DNA of 61,837 nucleotides from Vibrio tasmaniensis 1F-187 (GCF_000272405.2 NZ_AJZM02000428.1:1-61837), one strand, 5' to 3'. Positions 52,217-61,367 are shown, counted from the stretch's first letter. Translations and numbers: made by a program. Notes: a model not told the origin generated them from the letters alone.

Positions 52217-53320
52217 ATGTACAAAACTCACAGTCAGCCAGTTATGACCTCGGCTCAGGAAGTTCTCAATCAAAAATGCGTTATGTTGGTTGATGATGAT
52301 CCTATTTTTCGCCGGATAACCAGCGCGTATTTAGACAAGATTGGTTATAAAGTGGTTGAGGCTGAAAATGGGCTGGACGCTCTGCAAAAGCTTAGAGACT
52401 CGGCGCCAGATTTAATTGTGTGTGACTTATCAATGCCTATTCTGGATGGCATTGAGCTTGTAGAAGAGCTCAGTTTAGAGTATCCGTCACTGCCTATGAT
52501 CGTTGTGTCTGGCACCGATGATATGTCTGATGTGGCGAAAGCATTACGATTTGGTATCAAAGACTTTTTAGTCAAACCTCTGGAGGATCACGGTCATTTA
52601 GGCAGTGCGATTGCGAATACATTAACAGATTCGTTCGATAACATTTCAGACCAACGAGATTTTTCAAGCCAATGGTTTTGCGTGGATGACGGCGGAGAGA
52701 TCCCTGAAGACCAAGAGCTGCATTGGCACCTAAATCACTTGCAAGATAACCCTAGTGCGGCAAGAGACTTATTGCACGCGCTGCTTCCTGACAAAGACAC
52801 ACGACAAGGCTCATGGCGTTGCAGTTACCGCCTACTACAATCAACAGAGATGATGCCACTTGTGTTCGACTATGCGTGGATGATGAACGGGCAGTTTGCT
52901 TTCTACCTCGTCGATTCGTCGTCTTCTGATAACGGCGGCTCAGCGGCCACATTGTTGGTGAGAGCGTTATTCCACGATTACATCAGAAATAGAAAAGATT
53001 TTAACGTTGATCTCAAAGATATTGCGGAAATTTTGGAGAAGGGGATTCGTTGCTCTAAATGTTCAACCCCTGTGAATGCTTTGTTTGGTGTTGCTGACCT
53101 TGCTGTGGGAACTATCTCTATTTTACCTGCGGGTTTAGATGGACAATGGTCGAATGGCGAATTGAATCAACATATTGCGGCGGGCGAGCGCTTGGGTGAG
53201 AACTGTAAGAAGAACTTCATTACACGGGATCTTCCGATTGAACAAGGCTGCCAGTTATCATTGAGCCTGCTTGGATCGGCCAGTTTTAGTTTAGACATAC
53301 ACCAAGGGTCCACCGATTAA
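52217..53320 (+). CDS. rssB: RssB family response regulator (sigma-S turnover adaptor)
   Basis: This 367-residue protein has a receiver domain with acidic VDDDP (25-29), phospho-acceptor D70 in VCDLSMP and K120 in LVKP, and a C-terminal PP2C-like pseudophosphatase domain. The stretch DDMSDVAKALRFGIKDFLVKP closely resembles E. coli RssB, which hands RpoS to ClpXP. The ATG at 52217 is used, although a longer in-frame start at 52166 exists; GAGG lies about ten bases before it. Function by homology only; rssA is not adjacent. Confidence 0.82.
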   Translation: MYKTHSQPVMTSAQEVLNQKCVMLVDDDPIFRRITSAYLDKIGYKVVEAENGLDALQKLRDSAPDLIVCDLSMPILDGIELVEELSLEYPSLPMIVVSGTDDMSDVAKALRFGIKDFLVKPLEDHGHLGSAIANTLTDSFDNISDQRDFSSQWFCVDDGGEIPEDQELHWHLNHLQDNPSAARDLLHALLPDKDTRQGSWRCSYRLLQSTEMMPLVFDYAWMMNGQFAFYLVDSSSSDNGGSAATLLVRALFHDYIRNRKDFNVDLKDIAEILEKGIRCSKCSTPVNALFGVADLAVGTISILPAGLDGQWSNGELNQHIAAGERLGENCKKNFITRDLPIEQGCQLSLSLLGSASFSLDIHQGSTD

Positions 53321-53468
53321 CCCTATATTTCCTCGGTTTTTGTGAATAATTGATTAAGGTATAGTTGCGCAAATGGTGTGGCTATGCCTTTTTTGTTAAA
53401 TGTCGATTTAGCAAAGCGGGTTTGGTTCGCCAGATACTTACCTTTACTAACAAAAACAAGAAGCAATC

Positions 53469-53606
53469 ATGGCAGATAACAAAGACTTTCAAGACCCGTT
53501 TAATGTATTCTACTTTTTAGGATTTTTAGCCGCATTTTTAGTGATTCCATTATTACCAGCAACACTTACGTTGATCCGTGTATTCAATGGTTACGCAACA
53601 TTCTAG
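53469..53606 (+). CDS. Putative 45-residue small membrane protein
   Basis: This short frame encodes MADNKDFQDPFNVFYFLGF, then a hydrophobic stretch rich in Leu, Ala and Pro and a short polar end (RVFNGYATF). It would span the inner membrane once. A modest AAGAAG site lies ahead of the ATG. It ends 35 bases before the Shine-Dalgarno sequence of ybaN and reads the same way, so it may be cotranscribed. The amino-acid pattern (charged N terminus, DPF, hydrophobic core) looks like a genuine protein, but I recognise no family. Confidence 0.6.
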   Translation: MADNKDFQDPFNVFYFLGFLAAFLVIPLLPATLTLIRVFNGYATF

Positions 53607-53653
53607 TTAAGTTATCGTCGCCGATTGGTGATAGCTAACTCAAGGAGGCCACA

Positions 53654-54052
53654 ATTAGCGTTCGAGTTTTAAGCCTCAATATTGCTGGTGGCCTTTGCAT
53701 ATTTCTCGCAGTTTTAGGGATAGCTTTACCCGTACTGCCAACCACGCCTTTCCTCCTTCTTGCCAGTGCATGTTTCATGCGAAGCAACCCCAAAGTTCAC
53801 AAATGGATGCATGAGCATAAAACGCTGGGTCCCTTGTTGAACAATTGGTATCAACATGGTGCCGTTACCAAGCAAGTAAAAACGCGTGGCGTGTTTTTTA
53901 TCTTGTTAAGTTTTGCGTTATCGATCTACTTTGCCCCGATCATTTGGGTCAAGGCTTTCCTAATTTGTGTACTTGTTATTCTTCTCGCATGGTTTATGCG
54001 ACTTCCAACCCATGAGTTGGTTGCTGACAGCAAAGAAAATCACTACCATTAA
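53654..54052 (+). CDS. ybaN: YbaN/DUF454 family membrane protein, ATT start
   Basis: This 132-residue inner-membrane protein has the DUF454 hallmark LPVLPTTPFLLLASACF at residues 25-41 and two more hydrophobic segments. The first in-frame ATG (53777) lies after that motif and cannot be the start. Upstream, the frame is closed by TAA at 53636, and no ATG, GTG or TTG occurs between. ATT at 53654 has a full AAGGAGG (53642-53648) five bases ahead and gives an N terminus as long as that of E. coli YbaN. Function is unknown; apt-dnaX follow as in E. coli. Confidence 0.85.
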   Translation: MSVRVLSLNIAGGLCIFLAVLGIALPVLPTTPFLLLASACFMRSNPKVHKWMHEHKTLGPLLNNWYQHGAVTKQVKTRGVFFILLSFALSIYFAPIIWVKAFLICVLVILLAWFMRLPTHELVADSKENHYH

Positions 54053-54060
54053 GCCAGTGT

Positions 54061-54090
54061 GCCTGCTTGTATAGCGGGCGTTTATTATTT
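54061..54090 (+). terminator. Terminator of ybaN
   Basis: GCCTGCT (54061-54067) pairs with AGCGGGC (54073-54079), one G-U pair, followed by GTTTATTATTT, nine bases after the stop. Confidence 0.65.
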
Positions 54091-54213
54091 CAGCAATTTG
54101 AGTTATGACTCTCGTTGCAATGAATACCAATCGTACCTTTCCTTAATTCCGAGCGTTGATGTTTGATTCGTTAACGAGAGTTTGGAAAGCGGCCTAATGA
54201 AGTGCATAAGATT

Positions 54214-54759
54214 ATGAACACAGAAAAAATCTCTCTGATCAAAGCAAGCATCAAAAGCATTCCTGATTACCCTAAAGCGGGTATTTTGTTCCGTGACGTA
54301 ACAAGCTTGATGGAAGATCCTGCCGCTTACAAAGCGACAATCGATCTGTTGGTGGACACATACAAGGGCATGGGCTTTACTAAGATCGTTGGTACTGAAG
54401 CTCGTGGTTTCTTATTTGGTGCGCCTTTGGCACTAGAGCTAGGTGTTGGCTTCATTCCTGTTCGTAAACCGGGCAAGTTGCCTCGTCAAACTGTGGCACA
54501 ATCTTATGAGCTTGAGTACGGCACTGATACGCTAGAAATTCATACCGATGCTATCGTTGAAGGCGATAAAGTGCTGATGGTTGATGACTTGTTAGCAACA
54601 GGCGGTACGATTGAAGCGACAACGAAGCTGATTCGTCAGCTTGGTGGTGTGGTTGAACACGCTGCATTTGTTATTAACCTTCCAGAAATCGGTGGTGATA
54701 AGCGCTTACAAGGCTTAGGTCTAGAAGTGTTTAGCATCTGCGAATTCGACGGTCACTAA
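54214..54759 (+). CDS. apt: Apt, adenine phosphoribosyltransferase
   Basis: Apt (181 aa) salvages adenine to AMP using PRPP. The PRPP-binding motif [16 protein letters not shown], the flexible-loop region [10 protein letters not shown] and the [10 protein letters not shown] stretch are all present. The ATG at 54214 fits the family length better than an in-frame GTG four codons earlier. dnaX begins 18 bases downstream, the same pairing as in E. coli. No PurR site was found upstream. Confidence 0.95.
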   Translation: MNTEKISLIKASIKSIPDYPKAGILFRDVTSLMEDPAAYKATIDLLVDTYKGMGFTKIVGTEARGFLFGAPLALELGVGFIPVRKPGKLPRQTVAQSYELEYGTDTLEIHTDAIVEGDKVLMVDDLLATGGTIEATTKLIRQLGGVVEHAAFVINLPEIGGDKRLQGLGLEVFSICEFDGH

Positions 54760-54777
54760 TCCTTTTCGGAATTATTC

Positions 54778-57054
54778 ATGAGCTATCTTGCGTTAGCGCG
54801 AAAATGGCGACCAACCAAATTCAAAGAAGTGGTTGGTCAAGCCCATGTTTTAACAGCATTAGAGAATGCCCTTAGCCAAAATAGGTTGCATCACGCTTAC
54901 CTATTCAGCGGTACACGAGGTGTCGGTAAAACGACCATCGGCCGTTTGTTTGCGAAGGGACTCAACTGTGAAACAGGCATTACTTCAACCCCTTGTGGTG
55001 AGTGTGCAACCTGTAAAGAGATCGATGAAGGTCGTTTTGTTGACCTGCTCGAGATCGATGCTGCCTCACGTACTAAGGTAGAAGATACCCGCGAGCTTCT
55101 GGACAATGTTCAGTACAAGCCTGCACGTGGTCGCTTCAAGGTTTACCTAATCGATGAAGTACACATGCTGTCTAGGCACAGTTTTAACGCGCTTCTAAAG
55201 ACCTTAGAAGAGCCGCCTGAGTATGTGAAGTTCTTGCTCGCAACGACGGATCCACAAAAGCTTCCGGTTACGATTCTTTCACGTTGTTTGCAGTTCCATC
55301 TTAAGCCGATCAGTGTCGATAATATCCACGAGCAGCTCGATCATATTCTTGAACAAGAAAATGTGACATCTGAACCTCGTGCGCTTGGGATGATTGCTCA
55401 TGCTGCTGATGGCAGTATGCGTGATGCGCTAAGCCTGAGTGACCAAGCTATCGCATTGGGTAACGGTAATGTCGTAACAGACACTGTTGCTCATATGCTT
55501 GGAACGCTGGATACAGACCAAGCGATTCACCTACTTGAAGCGATTAGCAGTAAACAGCCTCAGCAGGCGATGGCTTGTATTCAAGCTCTTGCTGAAAATG
55601 GCGTTGAGTGGGATGGATTGCTGAGTCAACTTGCGACTCAATTACACCGTTTGGCGATGTATCAAGCTTTGCCGTCTACTTTAGACAAGGCCCAGCCTGA
55701 TGCTGAAAGGCTGGAACTGCTGAGCAAAACGTTAAGCCCTCAAGACATCCAACTCTACTACCAGATAGTGCTAAAAGGTCGTCAAGACTTACCATTATCG
55801 CCAACCGCTCGTGTTGGTATTGAGATGGTGGTTCTGCGTATGTTGGCATTTAGGCCTGCTGAGCAAACTGTTGCTACGGCAATCTCGACTCAGTCGACAA
55901 GCCCAGCGCCAGCTCCTGCAGCTCAGAATCCGGTTCAGAACCAGGTTCTGAGTGTTGCTCAGCCAATGAGTCAACCTGTGCCAGAGCCGAGACAGCCAGT
56001 TCAGGCTCCTGCGGTTTCACAGCCTCAAGTGCAACAACAGGCGCCTCAGCAGCAAGCTATACCGCAACAGTCGGCACAACAGCAACCGCAGCAGAATCAG
56101 AGCCAATATTCAGATTCGCAAGGTTACGTTGATCACTCAGGCAACCAAGGTTATCCAGAACAGGATTACCCGCATAGCCAGTATGATGTACCACCTGCTT
56201 ATGATGAGCGTCCAAGTTACGGTGCAGATCAGCCTCAGCAGCAACAAACGAATTATCAGAGCCAGAGTCCGGTTCAACAGCCAAGCGCTGCGCCTTCTGC
56301 TCCTCCTGTTTCACAAGAGCAACCCGCGCGTGCAACTTCACCGGTGAGTGGTTTACGCCACCAATTGCGTTCTCAACGTAGAGGTGGTGCAGCAACAGAA
56401 AACAAAGGTTCGGCGCCAAAAAAGGCTAAAGCGACACCAGCTAAAACTTCAGTTCTTGACCGAGTTGCTCAGCAACACGGTGGTTCTGAGCGGGTGTCGC
56501 CAGCTTCTTTAACCGCCTCTTCGACAGAAAATGTGACCAACGATAATGAACCTTATCGCTGGAAACCGTCTAAACCTGTAGTGAAAGAGGTGAGCAAAGA
56601 GCTTACACCTACTCAGATCAAGCGTGCGTTAGAGCATATTAAGACACCAGAAATGGTCGATAAATTGCTTCAAGAGTCGATTGCTCAAGATGAATGGTCT
56701 GCCACGATTCAAAAGCTAGAGACAGCCAAGCTTGTTGAACAGTTAGCATTGAACTCAGTGTTTGCTAAAAACGACACATCAATCACTTTAACGTTAAGAG
56801 CGAGCCAAGCTCACTTGAATACGGATCGCGCACAGAGCGAACTATTACAGTCGCTCAATACCGTGTTGGGAGAAGAGTGTCATTTGAGTGTTGAAATCGG
56901 CGATGGTGGAGAAACGCCACTAGAACTACGAGAAAGATTGTATCAAGGTAAGTTGAAAGACGCGTTTACCGCTTTGGAAAACGATGCCAACGTACAGTTT
57001 ATTGAAAGACGTTTTGCTGCAGAACTCGACAGAGACAGCGTTCGTCCTATCTAG
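54778..57054 (+). CDS. dnaX: DnaX, DNA polymerase III tau (and gamma) subunit
   Basis: The full-length product tau (758 aa; 643 in E. coli) loads the beta clamp and links the polymerases to the helicase. The AAA+ part has Walker A GTRGVGKT (45-52), zinc cysteines C64, C73, C76, C79 and Walker B VYLIDEVHM. Residues about 375-560 are a Gln/Pro/Ser-rich linker, much longer than in E. coli, followed by the tau C-terminal polymerase-binding domains. A programmed -1 frameshift site at 56418 should give a 550-residue gamma. The gene lies between apt and ybaB-recR. Confidence 0.97.
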   Translation: MSYLALARKWRPTKFKEVVGQAHVLTALENALSQNRLHHAYLFSGTRGVGKTTIGRLFAKGLNCETGITSTPCGECATCKEIDEGRFVDLLEIDAASRTKVEDTRELLDNVQYKPARGRFKVYLIDEVHMLSRHSFNALLKTLEEPPEYVKFLLATTDPQKLPVTILSRCLQFHLKPISVDNIHEQLDHILEQENVTSEPRALGMIAHAADGSMRDALSLSDQAIALGNGNVVTDTVAHMLGTLDTDQAIHLLEAISSKQPQQAMACIQALAENGVEWDGLLSQLATQLHRLAMYQALPSTLDKAQPDAERLELLSKTLSPQDIQLYYQIVLKGRQDLPLSPTARVGIEMVVLRMLAFRPAEQTVATAISTQSTSPAPAPAAQNPVQNQVLSVAQPMSQPVPEPRQPVQAPAVSQPQVQQQAPQQQAIPQQSAQQQPQQNQSQYSDSQGYVDHSGNQGYPEQDYPHSQYDVPPAYDERPSYGADQPQQQQTNYQSQSPVQQPSAAPSAPPVSQEQPARATSPVSGLRHQLRSQRRGGAATENKGSAPKKAKATPAKTSVLDRVAQQHGGSERVSPASLTASSTENVTNDNEPYRWKPSKPVVKEVSKELTPTQIKRALEHIKTPEMVDKLLQESIAQDEWSATIQKLETAKLVEQLALNSVFAKNDTSITLTLRASQAHLNTDRAQSELLQSLNTVLGEECHLSVEIGDGGETPLELRERLYQGKLKDAFTALENDANVQFIERRFAAELDRDSVRPI
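56418..56429 (+). other. Programmed -1 frameshift site in dnaX
   Basis: In the tau frame CCA-AAA-AAG contains the heptamer A-AAA-AAG (56418-56424), the same slippery sequence as in E. coli dnaX. After a -1 slip the next codons are GGC and TAA, so gamma would end after residue 550. A weak AAAGG lies nine bases upstream. A strong hairpin (56459-56481) lies 34 bases downstream, further than is usual for stimulation. Confidence 0.8.
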
Positions 57055-57206
57055 AACTTTTTCACGTTTAGTGACCGGCGTATCATCCCAGACAAGCAAA
57101 TCTGAGAACTGAACACCGAGGGGTTGAATCACACTGTTTTAACCCCCATTTAGGCACGTATAGCTTAATTAATTTTAATAAACCAATTAGACCAGAGAGT
57201 ATTAAC

Positions 57207-57536
57207 ATGTTTGGTAAAGGCGGTATGGGCAACATGATGAAGCAAGCCCAGCAAATGCAAGAGCGCATGCAAAAGCTTCAAGAAGAAATCGCAAATATGG
57301 AAGTTACAGGTGAGTCAGGTGCTGGCCTTGTAAAAGTAACGATCACTGGTAGCCACAGCGTTCGCCGTGTTGATATCGATGAAAGCCTAATGGAAGACGA
57401 TAAAGAGATGCTTGAAGATCTTATCGCTGCTGCTTTCAACGATGCGGCTCGTCGCGTTGAAGAAACTCAAAAAGAGAAAATGGCTGGCGTAACTGGCGGA
57501 ATGCAACTTCCACCAGGTATGAAGATGCCTTTCTAA
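57207..57536 (+). CDS. ybaB: YbaB/EbfC nucleoid-associated protein
   Basis: This is a 109-residue DNA-binding protein of the YbaB family, which forms tweezer-like dimers and is nearly always found between dnaX and recR. It opens [18 protein letters not shown], has a helical core and ends [13 protein letters not shown] lies ahead of the ATG. Its exact role is unsettled; it is linked to nucleoid organisation and recombination repair. Confidence 0.95.
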   Translation: MFGKGGMGNMMKQAQQMQERMQKLQEEIANMEVTGESGAGLVKVTITGSHSVRRVDIDESLMEDDKEMLEDLIAAAFNDAARRVEETQKEKMAGVTGGMQLPPGMKMPF

Positions 57537-57614
57537 GTAACTCATTCTTAAAGGTTAATTCTCGTAGTAGCTTGTGTTGAACTGGCCATTACTTGAAAAT
57601 CAGAACGGTTATAT

Positions 57615-58214
57615 ATGCGTACCAGTCATATGCTGGAGCATTTGATGGAGGCCTTACGTTGTCTACCTGGGGTTGGCCCCAAGTCGGCGCAGCGTATGGC
57701 CTTTCATTTGTTACAGCGCGATAGAAAAGGCGGCCTACAGTTGGCTGAAGCTCTTAGCCAAGCAATGACAGAAATTGGTCATTGTAATGAGTGCCGTACT
57801 TTTACCGAAGAAGAGACCTGCCACATTTGTACCAATCCTAAACGTCAGGATAACGGTCAAATTTGTGTAGTAGAGAGCCCTGCAGACATCGCAGCCATTG
57901 AAGCAACGGGTCAATATTCCGGTCGTTACTTTGTGCTTATGGGGCATCTTTCACCACTTGATGGTATTGGTCCAAGTGACATCGGTCTCGATGTCTTGGA
58001 TTACCGCTTACGTCGTGGTGATATCACTGAAGTTATTTTAGCGACTAACCCGACAGTAGAAGGGGAGGCGACAGCACATTACATTGCTGAGCTATGTAAT
58101 GCCCATGAAGTGAACGCTAGCCGTATCGCCCATGGTGTTCCTGTTGGTGGTGAGCTCGAGCTGGTGGATGGCACCACGCTTTCACACTCGTTACTCGGTC
58201 GTCATAAAATCTAA
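57615..58214 (+). CDS. recR: RecR, recombination mediator
   Basis: RecR (199 aa) works with RecO and RecF to load RecA on gapped DNA. The N-terminal helix-hairpin-helix ([17 protein letters not shown]), a zinc finger (C57, C60, C69, C72 region, CNECRTF to CHIC) and the Toprim domain ([14 protein letters not shown] and [12 protein letters not shown]) are complete. It ends the conserved ybaN-apt-dnaX-ybaB-recR run. Confidence 0.95.
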
Positions 58215-58250
58215 AAAAGCCGCTTGGTGAACCATCTCCAAGCGGCTTTT
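58215..58250. terminator. Bidirectional terminator, recR / aqpZ
   Basis: AAAAGCCGCTTGG (58215-58227) and CCAAGCGGCTTTT (58238-58250) are perfect arms with a ten-base loop and a T-rich tail on the plus strand. It begins directly after the recR stop. Confidence 0.92.
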
Positions 58251-58297
58251 TCTTTTATGGTTCTCAAAGGTTTCTATTCCAAAACACTTCTCTGAGC

Positions 58298-58987
58298 TTA
58301 ATCTGAACCTCTCACCGCTTTGTATATCATTGCGCCAATCACGGCACCAATAATCGGTGCAATCCAGAATAGCCATAACTGAGAAACAGCCCAATCACCA
58401 ACAAATACAGCCACGCCGGTACTTCGAGCGGGGTTAACAGAGGTGTTCGTTACAGGGATACTGATAAGGTGGATTAAGGTTAAACAGAGACCAATTGCGA
58501 TAGGAGCAAATCCAGCAGGTGCTTTCGAATCTGTCGCGCCCATGATCACGAATAGGAACACCATGGTCATGACCACTTCACAAACGAGTGCAGCGGTAAG
58601 TGAGTAACCGCCCGGTGAGTGTTCACCATAACCATTGGAAGCAAAGCCAGAGGCAGCTGCATCAAAGCCAGCTTGGCCTGAAGCAATCACAAATAACACG
58701 CCACCTGCGATAATACCGCCAATCACTTGGGCAATAATATAAGGTGCGACATCTTTGGCATCAAAGCGACCACCGCTCCACAGTCCAATAGTAACAGCAG
58801 GGTTGAGATGACAGCCGGATATATGGCCAATAGCAAAAGCCATGGTGAGAACGGTTAAACCAAAAGCGAGGGAAACTCCGAGTAGACCAATTCCCACATC
58901 AGGGAAAGCCGCGGCTAAGACGGCACTACCACAACCGCCTAACACCAACCAAAACGTACCAAACATTTCTGCAATATACCTATTCAT
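58298..58987 (-). CDS. aqpZ: AqpZ, aquaporin Z
   Basis: This 229-residue inner-membrane water channel has six membrane helices and the two NPA half-helices (HLNPAVT and SVNPARS). The selectivity residues of water-specific aquaporins appear conserved: Phe in the first repeat, His in [13 protein letters not shown], Thr in TNTSVN and Arg in NPARS. Transcribed towards recR and ended by the shared terminator. The ATG is used; GGATCG lies ahead of it on the minus strand. Confidence 0.93.
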   Translation of the reverse strand: MNRYIAEMFGTFWLVLGGCGSAVLAAAFPDVGIGLLGVSLAFGLTVLTMAFAIGHISGCHLNPAVTIGLWSGGRFDAKDVAPYIIAQVIGGIIAGGVLFVIASGQAGFDAAASGFASNGYGEHSPGGYSLTAALVCEVVMTMVFLFVIMGATDSKAPAGFAPIAIGLCLTLIHLISIPVTNTSVNPARSTGVAVFVGDWAVSQLWLFWIAPIIGAVIGAMIYKAVRGSD

Positions 58988-59245
58988 AACGATCCTTATT
59001 AATCTGTACCAGTATCAACAAGATAGTTTAGATTTCGCAAGTTTGTGAAATCTTGGGCATATAAGCGACAGAAAGGGAGTGTTTTGGGTAGCAAATAGCC
59101 GACAGAGATTGCAGTGATTTTTAAACGAAATGCCATAACTGTTTAACGACAAGCTCCAGAAACTGACTAAAGTGCGATCTATTGTGTTGTTCAATAAATA
59201 AAACTGGTTGAAGATATTATTAATTCTTATTGGAGCCTGCGATTC
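58988..59245. other. Divergent region, aqpZ / lipoprotein gene
   Basis: These 258 bases contain the promoters of two divergent transcripts. The right side is AT-rich (59180-59230). No operator or RNA gene was recognised. Confidence 0.4.
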
Positions 59246-59470
59246 ATGAAAAAGTTAGCGATTTTAGTAGTAACGACATTATTACTCACTGCATGCGGAG
59301 GTGGTGACAGCGGTGGCGGTAGCGCTGCTACTAGTGGTGGTTCTAGCGCTCAGAAACTGAATACGGACATAGGCGTAAGTGATGCCGATATTCAAACATT
59401 GAAAGGCTACAAATTCCTATCCGTTGATGGTAAAGGATTTGAGTCTCCAAGCAATTTTAAAGCGAAGTAG
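59246..59470 (+). CDS. Small lipoprotein of unknown function
   Basis: This 74-residue precursor has a lipoprotein signal with lipobox LLTAC (cysteine at 17), then a Gly/Ser-rich tether (GGGDSGGGSAATSGGSS) and about 40 polar residues. The mature protein should be anchored in a membrane; residue +2 is Gly, so sorting to the outer membrane is likely. GGAG lies ten bases before the ATG. The next gene starts 13 bases on, so the two probably work together. No family recognised. Confidence 0.8.
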   Translation: MKKLAILVVTTLLLTACGGGDSGGGSAATSGGSSAQKLNTDIGVSDADIQTLKGYKFLSVDGKGFESPSNFKAK

Positions 59471-59483
59471 TAGGAGTCAAGTT

Positions 59484-60890
59484 TTGAAGAAATTATCTAT
59501 AGGGATTATCCTTGCCACTCTTGGTACTTCTGTTTATGCGTCGCCAAATCTAGAAGGTTATTTTCAAGCTCGTGAATTGGTAAATTATGCGGCAGGAAGT
59601 TTACAAAAAGCAAAAGTAGACTTTATAGCCCTAGATTATGCTGTAGCTAAATTACCTGCAGCTTCACAAGCTCAACTGGTTCCTTTTAATACTGTATTGG
59701 GGGAATTCTCGACAAACAGTTCCGTAAGCAGTAGTGACGCGACTGCTTTGCTCAGCCGAGTTAACTCTAAAGCCTTATCTGGTCAATATGTTTGCCGCAT
59801 CAATAGCAATGGTACTGTTCTGGCATATAGTGCGGAAAACGGAGAACAGTGTGCAGCGGACAAGTATGAAAAGGCTGCATTAGCACTAGCGAAGAAAGGC
59901 GATGAACTGCGATTCTTCCGTTCATACAGTCAAGGTTATTTTCAAACCTTAACTTATAAGGTTGATGCAACCTCTAGTGATGAAACAGTTCGTTTAGGCT
60001 ACTTTAATAAACATGGTGGAAAATGGATTGGTGAAGCGGTTAAGGTAGTAAAAGGTAAGGCGCAAATCAATAGTACGGATGTTGATACTTACGATGTCAT
60101 CGCTTACCGAGATTACAATATCTCATCATCGAAAGGTGTTTCTCCGAACACATCAATTAGCTTTACTGAACAACCGTTTTTTATCACAGATGAAGTCACA
60201 GATCTCGACTCTACCGGTAAATCTGTCCATATAACGAAGACTAAATTTTCAAGTCTTCACCAGTTTGATGGCCCTTACCGTGGAAGGCATATTGATTCGA
60301 AAGGTTGGTTTAATTGGTTTAACCAAGATTACGTGGGTCAATACGAAATTGGAGGTAAAAAAGTTTACGCCGTTTCGGACACACAAAATTTAGTCGTCAA
60401 AAAAGACTTTAGTGGTGCGGTAGATAGCTGGACTCGCGTTGATGTCGACAAAACTGATCAAGGTAGTGGTGCAGGTGACTGGACTATGTACATGTTTAAC
60501 AATACAAACAATTTGATAGGTGAAAGCCCAACTTATTGTCAAATCAAAGCGATAGCAGAAGGTAAGCCTGTAGTTCAACTTTTATCATCAACAGGCGTTA
60601 TGACGCACCCACCAATTACAAACTGTGACCAAGTTGATCCTGGCCATACAAAGAAAGTGATTGCATCATTTAAAGACGGGAATAACAAAACAGTTTCTGT
60701 TACTTCTCCTAAGCTAAAAGCAAGCGCTCAACATATTATGGCGCTTGGGCCTATTGTTGATCAAGGACAGAAGGCTAAATTCACAGTGCAAGATGCTAGA
60801 GATTTATTGTCATCGACTCGCTATAAAGCGGCTTTAGCAGAAATGACACCGCAATTTTTGTCTTCAAAGCCACATGATATTTTAAAGTAG
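59484..60890 (+). CDS. Secreted or periplasmic protein of unknown function, TTG start
   Basis: This 468-residue protein begins with a signal peptide (MKKLSIGIILATLGTSVYA, cut near residue 19). The mature part is rich in beta-strand-like, aromatic and Asn/Ser residues, with a WFNWFNQDYVGQYEIGGKK patch near 275-293, and has only four cysteines (C104, C123, C352, C381), spaced as two possible disulphide pairs. The start is a TTG with AGGAG (59472-59476) seven bases ahead; longer in-frame starts overlap the lipoprotein gene and spoil the signal peptide. I recognise no domain. It is cotranscribed with the preceding lipoprotein gene and ended by a terminator. Confidence 0.82.
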   Translation: MKKLSIGIILATLGTSVYASPNLEGYFQARELVNYAAGSLQKAKVDFIALDYAVAKLPAASQAQLVPFNTVLGEFSTNSSVSSSDATALLSRVNSKALSGQYVCRINSNGTVLAYSAENGEQCAADKYEKAALALAKKGDELRFFRSYSQGYFQTLTYKVDATSSDETVRLGYFNKHGGKWIGEAVKVVKGKAQINSTDVDTYDVIAYRDYNISSSKGVSPNTSISFTEQPFFITDEVTDLDSTGKSVHITKTKFSSLHQFDGPYRGRHIDSKGWFNWFNQDYVGQYEIGGKKVYAVSDTQNLVVKKDFSGAVDSWTRVDVDKTDQGSGAGDWTMYMFNNTNNLIGESPTYCQIKAIAEGKPVVQLLSSTGVMTHPPITNCDQVDPGHTKKVIASFKDGNNKTVSVTSPKLKASAQHIMALGPIVDQGQKAKFTVQDARDLLSSTRYKAALAEMTPQFLSSKPHDILK

Positions 60891-60911
60891 ATTCTGTCTT
60901 TGATGAATTGG

Positions 60912-60938
60912 AAGCACCTTTTATAAGGTGCTTTTTTT
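60912..60938 (+). terminator. Terminator of the lipoprotein/secreted-protein pair
   Basis: AAGCACCTT (60912-60920) and AAGGTGCTT (60925-60933) form a perfect stem with loop TTAT, followed by TTTTT. Confidence 0.94.
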
Positions 60939-61027
60939 GTACATATTAAATAACTTCACTTGGCTAATTTCATTTTTAGGATAGAATCGCCCACCTTCTT
61001 TCCTTTGATTCTATTTAAGGTCCAATT

Positions 61028-61279
61028 ATGGAATGCCGTCTTCATTGTGGTGCTTGCTGTACAGCGCCTAGTATTACATCTTCATTCCCCCTTCATCCTC
61101 ATGGAAAGAAGTCTGGTGAGCGTTGTAAGCAGCTTACTGTTGATAACCTATGTAAACTATTTGGTAAAAAAGAGAGGCCTCAGGTCTGTTTTGACTTTAA
61201 AGCTGAAAGCTGGGTATGTGGGGCTACGACAAGCGAAGCTATTCAAATACTCACGGATTTAGAAAGTTCTACCGCATAG
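61028..61279 (+). CDS. YkgJ family cysteine-cluster protein
   Basis: This 83-residue protein has eight motif-type cysteine positions typical of the YkgJ (zinc- or iron-chelating) family, starting MECRLHCGACCTAPS, with further cysteines near GERCKQL, NLCKLFG, QVCFDF and WVCGA. It probably binds a metal ion or cluster; the biological role is unknown. AAGG lies ahead of the ATG. The next gene encodes a longer member of the same superfamily. Confidence 0.85.
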   Translation: MECRLHCGACCTAPSITSSFPLHPHGKKSGERCKQLTVDNLCKLFGKKERPQVCFDFKAESWVCGATTSEAIQILTDLESSTA

Positions 61280-61367
61280 CGAAAGAGCGTTAGCTGATTT
61301 TATTCTTGAACTTATATTCGGCTAGCGGTATAACACGCACCCCAGTAAAAGAGTAAGAAGTAATCCT

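Noticed and set aside
56459..56481. Strong hairpin ACCG-A-GTTGC / GCAAC-A-CGGT as the dnaX frameshift stimulator
   Set aside because: It begins 34 bases after the slippery site, whereas known stimulators lie within about 5-10 bases, so the link is left open.
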